Assembly: GCA_910584055.1 (NCBI GenBank)
Contig: CAJTZS010000022.1
Span: 1-64,000, forward strand
DNA from: an uncultured Muribaculaceae bacterium
Lineage (GTDB): Bacteria; Bacteroidota; Bacteroidia; Bacteroidales; Muribaculaceae
DNA length: 64,000 bases
Direction of reading: 5' to 3'
A program made the translations under genes and the position numbers. The notes beneath the pieces are model-generated. The model was not told where the DNA came from and made no database searches. It was given only the letters and a program-made list of their open reading frames with translations. The first letter of the stretch is position 1, and each line of letters starts with the position of its first letter. Below are positions 25,704-36,000 of the stretch, in pieces.

Positions 25704-27539
25704 ATGAAAAAGGTATTCTATTATTTATCTTCTTTATTGGTGTTGGCAGGATGCTCTCAGGAAACAGATTTCTTCCCATCCAACGGCACCGGAGACAACG
25801 CGGGTTTCAAATTCGAACTGACAACCGATGACAATACAACCCGCACAGTTACTGACGACAATTTCAAAACCGTCTTCTCGGAAGGAGACCAGGTCGGTCT
25901 CTTTGTGGTTAAAAGAGCGGACGGGGATGTATCGCTGAAGGCATCTGGCAACTATGCCGACAACCGCAAGCTGACTTATTCGGGCGGCGAATGGATTATA
26001 GACAGGGAAGTGACCAAACCTTCGAATGGCGAGATTCTCGATTTCTATGCCTATTATCCCTATGTTGAAAACGCTGACCCCACGGCTATCGCCTATGACG
26101 CCACAAAATCTATGTGCGACCTCATGATGGCAAACACCGGTGATGTCGATGCATCCTCAGAAGTGGTGAAACTCATTTTCAGCCATCAGCTCTCGCTGAT
26201 TGACACCAGAATCAGCGGTGGCGCGGCGAGTGGCGTAACCGTTAAAAGTGTCAAGACAAAGGCAAGCTTCGACCTCGGCAAGTTCGGCACGGACGAAGTG
26301 ATGACGCTTTCCGGCACGGAGACCGCCGATGTGAAGATGAGCAACGTCGGCAAGAAACATTTCCGCGCCTATATTCCCTCGCAGGAAGTTGAAGGTTCGC
26401 AGCTGCTTATAGAGCAGGGTGAGAAAACGCAGACGTATACACCCGTAAATACAGGTTTCAAGAAAGGGACTGCATATCAGTATAATATTGTGTCGAAGCT
26501 CGTCAATATAGCCGACCTTCCCAACTGCTACATAGTAAAACCGGGTGAAGAGGTTACATTCCCCGTGCTTAAGGCATATGAGGTGTGGCGTCAGGTTAAG
26601 TTTATCAACGACGGCAACCTCCGTAAGGACGGCCCTGTAGGTGTTGAACTTATCTGGCAGGATGTCAAGAGCCTCATCTCCAAGGAGAACCTGATTCTTA
26701 ACGTAGATCCGACATCTGATGATCTGAGCACGATTACCGTAAAGACAAAACCCGGTGTCGAAGGTAATGCGCTTGTTGCCGTTACGATGGGTGGCGACAA
26801 GACGTGGGTATATCATATCTGGGTTACGGATTTCGATCCTGACAGCAATGTTGCAGAGGTTGACAACAATGGCGATGGAAATCCCGACTATATTTTCATG
26901 GACCGCAATCTCGGCGCGCTCACTTCCGACGTGACCAATCCTCGATCAGTAGGTATGTATTATCAGGGTGGTAACGGCACTCCTTACCCCGGCTTCACCG
27001 ACAAATTCCCCACTGACGGGGCTGTGATAACCGAAATACCTCTGTATGACATTGACAATAACGCCGTGGCAATTACAACAGGCAATATCTGGAATGACAA
27101 TTATGGGCAAGGAATGAGGCGTCACCTTACGGATCCGACATTGTTCATCACATCTTCCGGGGAGCCTTATAGTTGGATTTCGCAGGGGGCACAATTTGCA
27201 GAATGGGCAAGCTTCTGGTCGGATGAGACCACCGGAGAAAAAGGTATCTTCGACCCGTCGCCCGAAGGATGGATGGTTCCGGCATATAAGAACAATCTGT
27301 CTCCGTGGAATTCATTCCTCAGTGGCAGTGATCCTATAATCGATCCCACTACCGTTTATCCGGTTGGCGGTCGAATGAGATTTGACGGAAAATTCGGCAA
27401 CTGCGACCGTGTGATGTTATTCTCAGGCACGATGGATGGTCTCAAGACTTTTGCGTTTGACGCAACCAATACGTGGGGGCAGATAAACAACTACAGTGCC
27501 GGCAACGCTTTGAATGTAAGATGCGTAAAGATTCAGTAA
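25704..27539 (+). CDS. fimbrillin-like lipoprotein with C-terminal FISUMP-like domain
   Basis: This 611-residue lipoprotein has the lipobox VLAGC near residue 17. The N-terminal ~260 residues look like the fimbrillin family (Mfa/FimA-like), with FKFELTTDDNTTRTV, GDQVGLFVVKR and an LIFSHQLSLIDTRI segment. The second half, around FMDRNLGALTSD to GNALNVRCVKIQ, resembles the paralogous-domain (FISUMP) modules of surface proteins. It is expected at the cell surface as an adhesin or pilus tip. It is transcribed with a second fimbrillin-like protein and an ECF sigma/FecR pair. ACTAACCT (25681-25688) lies 15 nt before the start. Confidence 0.7.
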   Translation: MKKVFYYLSSLLVLAGCSQETDFFPSNGTGDNAGFKFELTTDDNTTRTVTDDNFKTVFSEGDQVGLFVVKRADGDVSLKASGNYADNRKLTYSGGEWIIDREVTKPSNGEILDFYAYYPYVENADPTAIAYDATKSMCDLMMANTGDVDASSEVVKLIFSHQLSLIDTRISGGAASGVTVKSVKTKASFDLGKFGTDEVMTLSGTETADVKMSNVGKKHFRAYIPSQEVEGSQLLIEQGEKTQTYTPVNTGFKKGTAYQYNIVSKLVNIADLPNCYIVKPGEEVTFPVLKAYEVWRQVKFINDGNLRKDGPVGVELIWQDVKSLISKENLILNVDPTSDDLSTITVKTKPGVEGNALVAVTMGGDKTWVYHIWVTDFDPDSNVAEVDNNGDGNPDYIFMDRNLGALTSDVTNPRSVGMYYQGGNGTPYPGFTDKFPTDGAVITEIPLYDIDNNAVAITTGNIWNDNYGQGMRRHLTDPTLFITSSGEPYSWISQGAQFAEWASFWSDETTGEKGIFDPSPEGWMVPAYKNNLSPWNSFLSGSDPIIDPTTVYPVGGRMRFDGKFGNCDRVMLFSGTMDGLKTFAFDATNTWGQINNYSAGNALNVRCVKIQ

Positions 27540-27555
27540 TCTTCACAACAGATTC

Positions 27556-28422
27556 ATGAAAAAATTCATTTATATATTTGCGGGAGTGGCGCTCAGCTGC
27601 ATGTTGATGTCGTGTGAAGACATCAACGAAGGCGGTGTGGACCGCCATCCCCAGCTTCCCGTGAAACTCAAGGCCTCCATCACCCCCTTCGAGCAAGATA
27701 AGCCGGAGACATGGAAAGGTGATGAGGAATTCGGAGTGTTCATGTTTCCAAGCGGGGAGGAAAAAGGTTTTGCCTCCTCTAAGTGCGTCCGTTTTAAAAC
27801 TGACGCTGAAGGAGAGCTGTCCATTACCGAGACAGGAACGGAACTCATGTATCCCAAGGATGCCGCAAAAGTTGACTTCATTTGTTTCACACCGTTTGAA
27901 GAATCAGCCTTGACCTCCCGTGCTCTCTCCCTTGATGTCAGCACACGCGAGAAGGCTCTTGCATGCGACTATCTTTATTCGGATAACAGCCGCAATAAGT
28001 ACCCCGCGTTGGCTCCCGTCAAGATTCAGATGAAACATGTGCTGAGTGCCGTGAGGTTCGAGATTACGGCTGAGGATGATATTCTTCCGGCCGAACTGAA
28101 GAATCTTAATCCCCATATGGAGGGAGTGAACGCTACCGGCAGCTTCAATCTCGGCGACGCCACTCTGACACCTTCAGGGACGGCGACCGCCATCCCCATG
28201 TTGGCAGACGAGAGGATGACTTCGGCAGAATGCCTTCTTCTTCCCGCCACTTCCAACGTGACCGTGCGATGTAACGTTGCAGGCCAGGAATTCCGCAAGA
28301 AATTGGGAGACCTCACCTTTGAAAGAGGGAAATTATATATCTTTGACCTCCATGTGTCCCACCCCGGATTCGAGATTTCGCTCCGGGAGATAGAGGACTG
28401 GGTTGTAGAAACTTATGATTGA
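27556..28422 (+). CDS. fimbrillin-family lipoprotein
   Basis: This 288-residue lipoprotein has the signal and lipobox SCMLMSCED. It has the fimbrillin N-terminal pattern: GDEEFGVFMFPSGEE, YPKDAAKVDFICFTPF and a central IQMKHVLSAVRFEI motif that resembles the helix-strand landmark of the family. The C-terminus (FERGKLYIFDLHVS...EIEDW) is also typical. It starts 16 bp after the larger fimbrillin-like gene and overlaps the sigma-factor gene by 8 bp, so the three are probably one transcript. It could be a pilus anchor or accessory subunit; surface location is inferred from the lipobox. Confidence 0.75.
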   Translation: MKKFIYIFAGVALSCMLMSCEDINEGGVDRHPQLPVKLKASITPFEQDKPETWKGDEEFGVFMFPSGEEKGFASSKCVRFKTDAEGELSITETGTELMYPKDAAKVDFICFTPFEESALTSRALSLDVSTREKALACDYLYSDNSRNKYPALAPVKIQMKHVLSAVRFEITAEDDILPAELKNLNPHMEGVNATGSFNLGDATLTPSGTATAIPMLADERMTSAECLLLPATSNVTVRCNVAGQEFRKKLGDLTFERGKLYIFDLHVSHPGFEISLREIEDWVVETYD

Positions 28423-28966
28423 ATTAGACGATGACTTGCTTTTAAAAGGATTGGGCGAAGGCTCTCACGAAGCCTTCGCTGCAATCTTTTTGAAGTATTA
28501 TCGGAGCCTTGTGCTTTATTGCAATTCATTCATAACCGACATGACAGAATGCGAAGATATTGTAAGCAGTGTCTTCGTGGAATTGTGGGAGAAGAGGAAA
28601 ACCCTAAGGGTCAGTTCACTGCGTAGTTTCTTATTGCGCAGTGTCCGCAACGATTGCCTCGATTCCATCAAACACCGCAAAATCGTGGAAACCTATGCCG
28701 CGCGCTTGTTGACTTCTGTCAATATCGACACGGCAGCCCTCGACAGCTATCTTATCTACGATGAACTTGACCGATATATAAACAACGTGCTCGATTCATT
28801 AGATCCCAAGAGTGTGCGGGCTTTCAAGATGAGCCGTTGGGAAGGGATGAAATACGATGACATAGCGAAAGAGCTGAACGTGTCGCGAAGGACTGTGGAA
28901 GTTCGCGTAACCAACGTTATCCGGCAGCTTCGCGAAAACCTTAAGAAACATTTTCCTACCATATAA
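28415..28966 (+). CDS. ECF RNA polymerase sigma factor
   Basis: This 183-residue sigma-70 family protein of the extracytoplasmic-function group has region 2 at AIFLKYYRSLVLYCNSFI and ECEDIVSSVFVELWE. Region 4 is at MSRWEGMKYDDIAKELNVSRRTVEVRVTNVIRQL. The length and the DIVSSVFVELWE signature are those of Bacteroidetes ECF factors paired with FecR. It overlaps the upstream fimbrillin gene by 8 bp and is 4 bp from fecR. It probably activates PUL 2, whose SusC has an STN domain. Confidence 0.92.
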   Translation: MIELDDDLLLKGLGEGSHEAFAAIFLKYYRSLVLYCNSFITDMTECEDIVSSVFVELWEKRKTLRVSSLRSFLLRSVRNDCLDSIKHRKIVETYAARLLTSVNIDTAALDSYLIYDELDRYINNVLDSLDPKSVRAFKMSRWEGMKYDDIAKELNVSRRTVEVRVTNVIRQLRENLKKHFPTI

Positions 28967-28970
28967 TGAC

Positions 28971-29993
28971 ATGAAAAGAATTATTGACGACGATTTGATT
29001 GTAAGTTGTCTGGCAGGAGAAGCCGACAACGGTGAATTGGAAGAACTGGCTAAGGAGATGGCCGGTTCGGATGAGGTTACGCAAGACTTTCTTGCAATCA
29101 AAAATGTCTGGGATGCAGCTGTTTCCCCGCAAACAATCTCCAGCATAGATGTGAACGGGTCGTTGAGGAAAACCCTCAACGAAATCCGGGAACGCGATGA
29201 AGCCGGACTCTCATTCAAGCGGAGAGCTTTAAAATTCATCGTGCGTTTCGCCGCTGTCATGTCTCTTCCGCTTCTTTTGCTTTCAGGATATCTGTATTTT
29301 AATAACAATGCGCTTCGGCCTCAGCATGTAGCCGTCACACATGATGTCAAGGCCATGCCTGGAAGCCTTGTCCACACACTTCTCCCTGACAGCACGGAAG
29401 TCTGGATGAACGGGGGGACAACGCTCCGGTATCATCAGGAGGGTGAAAGCCGGAGAGACGTGACAATCGAAGGTGAAGCATATTTCAAGGTTGCCAAAGA
29501 CGCGGTGCATCCATTCGTGGTCACCACACCGTCATCGCTCCATATAGAGGCAGTGGGCACGGAATTCAATATCTGCTCATATCCCTCCGATTCGCTTACT
29601 TCCGTCACCCTGACCGAGGGTGCGGTAAGGGTTGACGACAACAGCTGGGAATCGGCAATGGCTCCTGATCAGACAATAGTCTATAATTCAAATCAGAAAA
29701 AAGGGGTGCTATATCTCGGCAATACCGAGAAAATCGTTTCCTGGAAAGAGGGAAACTTAGCGTTTCACAATGAGATGCTCAAGAATGTGTATAAACGGAT
29801 AGGACAGATATTCGATGTCCAGTTCGATGTTGACAAACGCCTGCAGAACGTCATCCTTTATGCCACGTTCGAGAACGCGTCGCTCGACCAGATACTGTCG
29901 CTGATACAGAAATCCACACCTCTCATCTACAGCATATCCGAAGATTCCGAAGACGGCACTTCGAAAAAGAGGATAAAAGTGATTGCCGGATAA
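28971..29993 (+). CDS. FecR-family anti-sigma factor
   Basis: This 340-residue inner-membrane protein has a cytoplasmic N-terminal segment (DDDLIVSCLAGEADNGELEELAKEM) that should hold the sigma factor. One transmembrane helix lies around FAAVMSLPLLLLSGYLYF (residues ~91-108). A periplasmic FecR domain follows (LPDSTEVWMNGGTTLRY, VEGEAYFKVAKDA-type, AVGTEFNICSYP). The C-terminal DUF4974 domain (LAFHNEMLKNVYKRIGQIFDVQF) resembles STN. The FecR C-terminus receives the signal from the STN domain of a SusC/FecA-like transporter, and the only STN-bearing transporter in the window is at 33069. Confidence 0.92.
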   Translation: MKRIIDDDLIVSCLAGEADNGELEELAKEMAGSDEVTQDFLAIKNVWDAAVSPQTISSIDVNGSLRKTLNEIRERDEAGLSFKRRALKFIVRFAAVMSLPLLLLSGYLYFNNNALRPQHVAVTHDVKAMPGSLVHTLLPDSTEVWMNGGTTLRYHQEGESRRDVTIEGEAYFKVAKDAVHPFVVTTPSSLHIEAVGTEFNICSYPSDSLTSVTLTEGAVRVDDNSWESAMAPDQTIVYNSNQKKGVLYLGNTEKIVSWKEGNLAFHNEMLKNVYKRIGQIFDVQFDVDKRLQNVILYATFENASLDQILSLIQKSTPLIYSISEDSEDGTSKKRIKVIAG

Positions 29994-30368
29994 AACAGTT
30001 GTTTTATTCACACAATTCCTATTTATTGGACTGAACATTATTCCTCGCAGAGCTGCCGAGGGCGCAAAGGATTGACACTCCTTGTTTTTTAGAGTCGTGA
30101 ACTCCCCGGCAGAGTTGCAGAGCCTATCGCGGTAATTTTAGCGACAGACTCTGCTCCTCGGCAGGAGTGGAAACGACACTCTGATAAAAGGTATGCATGC
30201 TCTGCCACTCTGCGGCTCTGCGAGGTTAAAAAATGGCGCGTCGTTGCATATAGCTGGATGGCGGAGATATCCGATTATTTTTAAACAAGCTCTTAGTTTG
30301 ATCAGTCCGATATATGGGAATTTTGTTGAATCCACAAATTAACATATCAAACTAAACATCCTAATAAT
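29994..30368. repeat. structured repeat region upstream of GH3 (copy 1, minus orientation)
   Basis: There is no gene in this 375-bp gap. Arms 30043-30060 and 30208-30225 are inverted repeats (16 of 18 paired) rich in GCAGAG, with further stems between them. The 37-nt stretch 30221-30257 is, on the minus strand, 32/37 identical to 32875-32911. The AAACAAGCTCTTA motif is at 30283-30295, and an 18-nt stretch at 30304-30321 recurs at 32936-32953 in the same strand with one change. Confidence 0.7.
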
Positions 30369-32702
30369 ATGAAGTATAAGAGTCTTTTGGCTGCGGCGGT
30401 TTGCGCTGTGGCACTTGGAGTATATGCAAATGAGACGGATTTGCCTCAGCTATGGAAGGATCCGGTTGAGAAGGTTGTGGCTGCCATGACGCGCAGTGAG
30501 AAAGCCCGTTTCGTCATCGGCACCGGAATGGAAGGTATCGACAACGGCGACCGGGCTGTTATCGGTTCCACAAAACTCATCGTGCCCGGTGCCGCCGGTA
30601 CAACTTACCCTATAGCGCGCCTCGGGATTCCGGCTATAGTTTTTTCCGACGGACCTGCCGGAGTCAGGATAGATCCCAGGAGGGAAAATGACACGAACAC
30701 ATATTTCGGCACTCATTTCCCTATGCCCACACTTTTAGGGGCGACATGGAATACGGAGGTGGCCGGCGGTATCGGAAACGCGATAGGGGAGGAAGCCCGC
30801 GACTATGGCGTTGACGTGATGCTTGCGCCGGCGTTCAATATCCAGAGGCATCCCCTCTGCGGAAGAAACTATGAATATTATTCGGAAGATCCGGTGGTCA
30901 GTGGCAAACTTGCCGCCGCGTATGTTTGCGGTCTTCAAAGTTGCGGTGTGGGAGCGTGCGTGAAGCATCTTGCCGCCAACAATCAGGAAACCAACAGAAA
31001 AGCGAATGAATCAATAGTGTCGCAAAGGGCGCTCCGTGAGATTTACCTCAAAGCGTTCGAACATACTGTCAAGGAATCCGACCCGTGGTGCGTGATGTCA
31101 TCATATAATTATCTCAACGGACATTATACTTCGGAAAGTCCGGAACTGCTTGATTCTCTGCTGAGAGGGGAATGGGGATTTGAGGGAGTGGTAGTGTCCG
31201 ATTGGTTTGGCGGCTCTGATGCCGTGGCACAGATGAATGCGGGTAACGAGCTCCTGCAGCCGGGCTATCCAAAAGAGTATGAGCGTATAATGGAAGGTCT
31301 TGAAACAGGGGAGCTCGATGAGGCCGTTCTTGACCGTAACATAATCAAGGTGCTGGATTTTATAAAGAGGACTCCCCGTTTCAATAACTATAAATATTCA
31401 GATAAGCCTGATTTAAAGAAACATGCAGCCTATGCCCGGAAGATTGCGCCGGAAGGGATGGTGCTTCTGAAAAACGACAGTGAAACGCTGCCTTTCGGAG
31501 ACAATATCAAGAAGGTGGCACTCTTCGGGAATTGTGCGTATGATATGATACCCGGCGGCAGCGGTTCGGGAGACGTGAACCGCGCATACAACGTTTCGCT
31601 TCCCGATGGTCTGAAAGGCGCGGGATATGAAATCGACAAAGACTTGATGGGGAAATACTCCCTTCATATTGCGTCGGAAAGGAAACGTCTGGAGAAGGAG
31701 GACAAGACTTTTCATATGGCAGCGAAAATGCGTCCGGAAGAGCTCGAGCTGAAACGGAATGCGATCCGGAAGATTGCGGACCGCTGCGATGCCGCGGTGA
31801 TTTCTGTGGGGATATCGGCAGGAGAGTTTGCCGACCGTTCCACACGCAGTTTCTACCTCGACCCTGTATTGAACCGGCTCATGAAAGAGGTCTGCGATGC
31901 GTTTCATGCGCGGAACAAGAAAGTAACCGTGCTCTTGAACGTTACCGGTGTCATCGAAACGGATTCATGGAAGGATATGCCAGACGCGATCCTGTGCACG
32001 TGGCAATGCGGTCAGGAAGGTGGCAACAGTATTGCCGATGTGATTTCCGGCAAAGCTTATCCCAGCGGCAAGCTTCCCATGACTTTCCCGATTGATTATA
32101 CCGACCATGATTCCAACCGCAATTTCCCCCTCGATGCCGACACCGGCATAATTTTCGGAGCCAACAAACAGAAACATTCCCGTGAGAAGAGGAATATTGA
32201 CCATACTATTTATGAAGAAGATATATATGTAGGATATAGATATTTCGACACATTCAGCAAAGATGTATCGTATCCGTTCGGATACGGACTGCAGTATACA
32301 ACTTTTGATTATTCCAAGCCGGCAATAACCTTCAATGGAGACAACTATCTGATAGATATCACCGTCACCAATACAGGTAAACGGGAAGGGAAGGAGATCG
32401 TTCAGGTATACGTGTCGAAACCCGGCGACATAGAGGTTCCCGCAAAAGAGCTTGTCGGTTTCTCCAAATCTGGAGAATTAAAACCAGGAGAATCGGAGTG
32501 TCTGCGGATAGAAGTAAAACCGGAAGACCTCGCATCGTTTGACGAGTCACAATCCGCATGGATCACTCCCGCCGGCACATACACCTTCCGTATCGGTGCA
32601 TCAAGCCGCGACATCCGCGCGACTATGTCGCATCCCGTTCCCTTCAATATCCGCAAGACCAAGAACATCCTGGCGCCTCCGGTTCAGATCTGCCGCCGGT
32701 AG
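30369..32702 (+). CDS. GH3 family beta-glycosidase
   Basis: This 777-residue exported enzyme has a signal peptide (cleavage near VYANE) and the two-domain GH3 architecture plus a C-terminal fibronectin III-like domain. The KHLAANNQETNR loop and VVVSDWFGG with the nucleophile Asp near residue 277 are intact. PMTFPIDYTD and YPFGYGLQYTTFDYS are GH3 landmarks. Most enzymes with this architecture are beta-glucosidases; beta-xylosidase cannot be excluded. It is the first gene of PUL 2. The gene is flanked on both sides by copies of a related intergenic repeat in opposite orientation, so it could be a separately acquired cassette. Confidence 0.88.
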   Translation: MKYKSLLAAAVCAVALGVYANETDLPQLWKDPVEKVVAAMTRSEKARFVIGTGMEGIDNGDRAVIGSTKLIVPGAAGTTYPIARLGIPAIVFSDGPAGVRIDPRRENDTNTYFGTHFPMPTLLGATWNTEVAGGIGNAIGEEARDYGVDVMLAPAFNIQRHPLCGRNYEYYSEDPVVSGKLAAAYVCGLQSCGVGACVKHLAANNQETNRKANESIVSQRALREIYLKAFEHTVKESDPWCVMSSYNYLNGHYTSESPELLDSLLRGEWGFEGVVVSDWFGGSDAVAQMNAGNELLQPGYPKEYERIMEGLETGELDEAVLDRNIIKVLDFIKRTPRFNNYKYSDKPDLKKHAAYARKIAPEGMVLLKNDSETLPFGDNIKKVALFGNCAYDMIPGGSGSGDVNRAYNVSLPDGLKGAGYEIDKDLMGKYSLHIASERKRLEKEDKTFHMAAKMRPEELELKRNAIRKIADRCDAAVISVGISAGEFADRSTRSFYLDPVLNRLMKEVCDAFHARNKKVTVLLNVTGVIETDSWKDMPDAILCTWQCGQEGGNSIADVISGKAYPSGKLPMTFPIDYTDHDSNRNFPLDADTGIIFGANKQKHSREKRNIDHTIYEEDIYVGYRYFDTFSKDVSYPFGYGLQYTTFDYSKPAITFNGDNYLIDITVTNTGKREGKEIVQVYVSKPGDIEVPAKELVGFSKSGELKPGESECLRIEVKPEDLASFDESQSAWITPAGTYTFRIGASSRDIRATMSHPVPFNIRKTKNILAPPVQICRR

Positions 32703-33068
32703 AACAATAAACTGCTCAAGTTTGGCATGTAATCAAATGTGTCTAAGGCCATAGCCGTATGGGGAGCTGTTGTTGCTCGCAACGGCAGCATCGAGACAAA
32801 CATTGCGTCAAACATTTTTCAATCGGATTTTGTCCTTGTTCCTGCCGCCGTTGCGAGCAACAGCGGCTCCCCGTCCGGCTATATGCACCGATGCGCCATT
32901 TTATTACCTCGGCGGCTATGCGAGGAATAGTGTTAAGTCCGATAAATGGGAATCGGGGATGTAAATATTACAGTTTATTAAAAAAAGATGGCGACGGCAT
33001 GTGTGTGCGGGCTGGGAAGTCGCCTTATAAGCAGAAGTAAAAAATGTTTTCCTTAATTGAACAAACCA
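32703..33068. repeat. structured repeat region downstream of GH3 (copy 2, plus orientation)
   Basis: There is no credible gene in this 366-bp gap; the short open frames here are artefacts of repeats. A long imperfect hairpin has arms at about 32752-32790 and 32845-32884. It contains GCCGTTGCGAGCAACAGC near 32847 and its reverse complement near 32771. The stretch 32875-32911 matches 30221-30257 of copy 1 in reverse, and 32936-32953 matches 30304-30321 directly. Confidence 0.7.
32847..32871 (+). repeat. 25-nt dispersed motif, copy 1
   Basis: A GCCGTTGCGAGCAACAG-type 25-mer recurs at 48034-48058 with a single change. Its core GTTGC-GA-GCAAC can form a small hairpin, and its reverse complement is part of the same hairpin at 32771-32786. 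Confidence 0.7.
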
Positions 33069-36000
33069 ATGCGAAAAATTCAATTCCTATTCAGGAAACG
33101 CATCATCATGAACGGATTGTTTCATTGTGCGGGCTTGTTGCTCGTATTTTTGACGGCGGTGTGTTTTCCACTTTCTGCGGAAGCCCGGAAAGATATGCGG
33201 GTGACGCTGAACGAGACAGGTATCCCGATGCCAAAATTGCTTGAACTGATAGAGAAGCAAAGCGGATGCCATTTTGTATATAATAAGGATATCACCGATT
33301 TCAATGCGAAGGTAAGCCTGAAGGTTGCGGACGCTCCTCTCGAGAGTGCTCTCAATAAGCTTTTTGCCGGCAGGGGTATCAGCTATGAAATTGATGACAA
33401 GTATGTTATCCTTAAGGCCGGTGGCAAAGCTCAGCCCAAAAAGTCTGTGCCAATGAAAGTCACGGGTATCATCAGTAATAAGAATGCCGAGCCTCTGATC
33501 GGGGCCACCATCGCTGTTAAAGGTAAGAAAGCGAGGGCGGTCGCCGGTCTTGACGGTGATTATACGATTGATGCATCCAAGGGTGATGTGCTTGTATTCA
33601 CCTATATCGGTTTTTCTCCCAAAGAGGTGAAGGTCGGCTCTGACAATAAGATTGACGTGGTTCTTGAGGAATCCGAAACGTTATTGGGTGAGGTTGTGGT
33701 TGTCGGATACGGCACCATGAAGAAAAAGGATCTTACCGGTGCTGTCAGCTCTATCAACGGAGACGCGATTACAGACCGCAAGGTTTCGATGCTTTCCTCC
33801 GCGCTTCAGGGAGCGTTGTCAGGTGTGCAGGTGACGCGTTCGGGAAGCGACCCGAGCGCCGGCGCGGATATAAAGATACGCGGTATCACCACAATCGGCG
33901 ACAGCAACCCGTTGATAATCGTAGACGGTGTGCCGGCTGACAATATCAACGACATCAACCCGCAGGACGTTAAGGATGTAACAGTGCTGAAGGATGCCGC
34001 ATCCGCCGCGATATACGGTTCGCGCGCTGCTGCCGGCGTAATCCTTATAACGACAAAGCGTGCTTCGGACGGTAAGGTGTCGCTGCAATATTCTTATGAA
34101 TACGGTTATGAGAAACCGACAACTCAGCCAGACTATGTGGACGTGACGCGTTTCATGGCCATGACAAACGAATTGCGGTGGAACGATGCCGGCAACGGTC
34201 CGGACCATTTCCCCACCTACATACCGGCGGTTATCAACAATTACGCCACCCTGCACGCACAGAATCCAAACAGTTATCCCGACACCGACTGGAGGGGACT
34301 GCTTCTGAAGGGTCATTCCAACCGTCAGTCTCATAATTTCCGTATTTCCGGAGGTACGAGCGTGATACGCACCACGGCTTCCATCGGATATGACATGAAC
34401 GACGGCCTTTATGCCGATAAGGATTATAACCGCTTTACGGTAAGAATGAACAATGACATCACAATCAATAAATACATCCAGGCTGCGATAGATGTTAACG
34501 TGAAACGTAGCACCTCCACCAATCCCAATTACGACCCGATGAACGCCTGCTACCTCATGCCTCCGGTGTATGCCGCCATGTGGGAAGACGGACGTATTGC
34601 CGATGGTAAATCCGGCGACAACCCATATGCCGCCCTTAATTACGGAGGCACGACCAAGAATCACTATAACCAGGTTGGCGGCAAAGCTGCGGTATACATC
34701 ACTCCGGTGAAGGGGCTGAAACTATCGGCAATAGTTTCTCCCATATGGAATGACTGGAGCGGGAAGCAATTCCGCAAACGCATAGAGTATTTCAGTGCTG
34801 ACGATCCCGACAACCTGATAGGCGCCATCAATGGTTATGCCAGCACGTATCTTTCGGAGTCGAGAGGGAAGAGCTTCAGCCTCACCAAGCAGTTCCTCGC
34901 CAATTACGACAACACCTTTGGCGATCATTCGGTGAGCGCGTTGGTGGGTTATGAAGACAATTCATTTGAAACGGAATCCATATGGGCGGCACGCGACAAT
35001 TTCGCTCTGACAGAGTTTCCCTATCTTGACCGTGGAAACGCCGACTATCAGACGAACGGGGGAAATGCCTCGCATACGGCTTACCGTTCAGTGTTCGGAC
35101 GCGCTATGTATAATTATCAGGGACGCTATCTGCTGCAGGCAAACATCCGTTGCGACCGGTCCTCACGTTTTGACAAGAAATATAGAGCAGGCTGGTTCCC
35201 GTCAGTTTCTGCAGGCTGGGTAGTGACCAGCGAACCCTGGTTCCGCAAACTCGAGCTTGAGCCCTGGCTGAGCTTCCTTAAGGTGAGAGCTTCTTACGGC
35301 CTTTTAGGTAACGACCGTGTCGGCAATTATCCGTATCTTCCGTTGCTGAACTATACGGACGCGCTGTTCTGGGAAGGTAACAAGGGTGTGACATCCATCA
35401 CCGCCGCCCAATGGCAGTATGCGATCCGCGATATTTCCTGGGAAACCACGAAGACATTCGGTGTAGGTCTTGACTTGGCTTTCTTTGACAGCCGTCTCAA
35501 CGTTACTGCGGATTACTATTACAAGATCACCAAGGATATGATCCTCGACATCGACATCCCGGACTACATCGGATATGACAATCCCCAGCAGAACACCGGC
35601 AAGATGCGCACAACCGGTTTCGAGGTTGAATTGAGATGGCGTGACCGCATTGCCGATTTCAGCTATTCAGTTGCGGCCAACCTTAGCGACTACACTTCAA
35701 AGATGGGTTATCTCGGCGGTAACCAGTTCCTCGGCGATCAGATAAAGACCATGGGCAGCTACTTCAACGAGTGGTATGGCTACCGGAGTGACGGTATCTT
35801 CCAGACACAGGAAGAAATCAACAATTATCCTGTCATGAACAGCAGTGTGCGCCCCGGCGACATCAAATATCTAAAAGCGGATCCGAACGACAAGACCCCT
35901 GTCTCTCCCGACAAAGACCGTGTGTTCCTTGGCAACTCCCAGCCCCGCTGGCAATATGGCCTGACATTGAACGGCTCATGGCGCGGCTTTGACCTCAGCG

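Noticed and set aside
29990..30007. palindrome ATAAAACAGTTGTTTTAT at the end of fecR as a terminator
   Set aside because: The stem is short and AT-only at its ends and overlaps the stop codon; it is too weak to call a terminator.
32739..33040. three overlapping short open frames between GH3 and susC 2
   Set aside because: They fall in the structured repeat region, overlap one another in different frames and show no protein signature.
33819..34664. 281-codon antisense frame inside susC 2
   Set aside because: It is a shadow of the plug and early barrel of a clear SusC.
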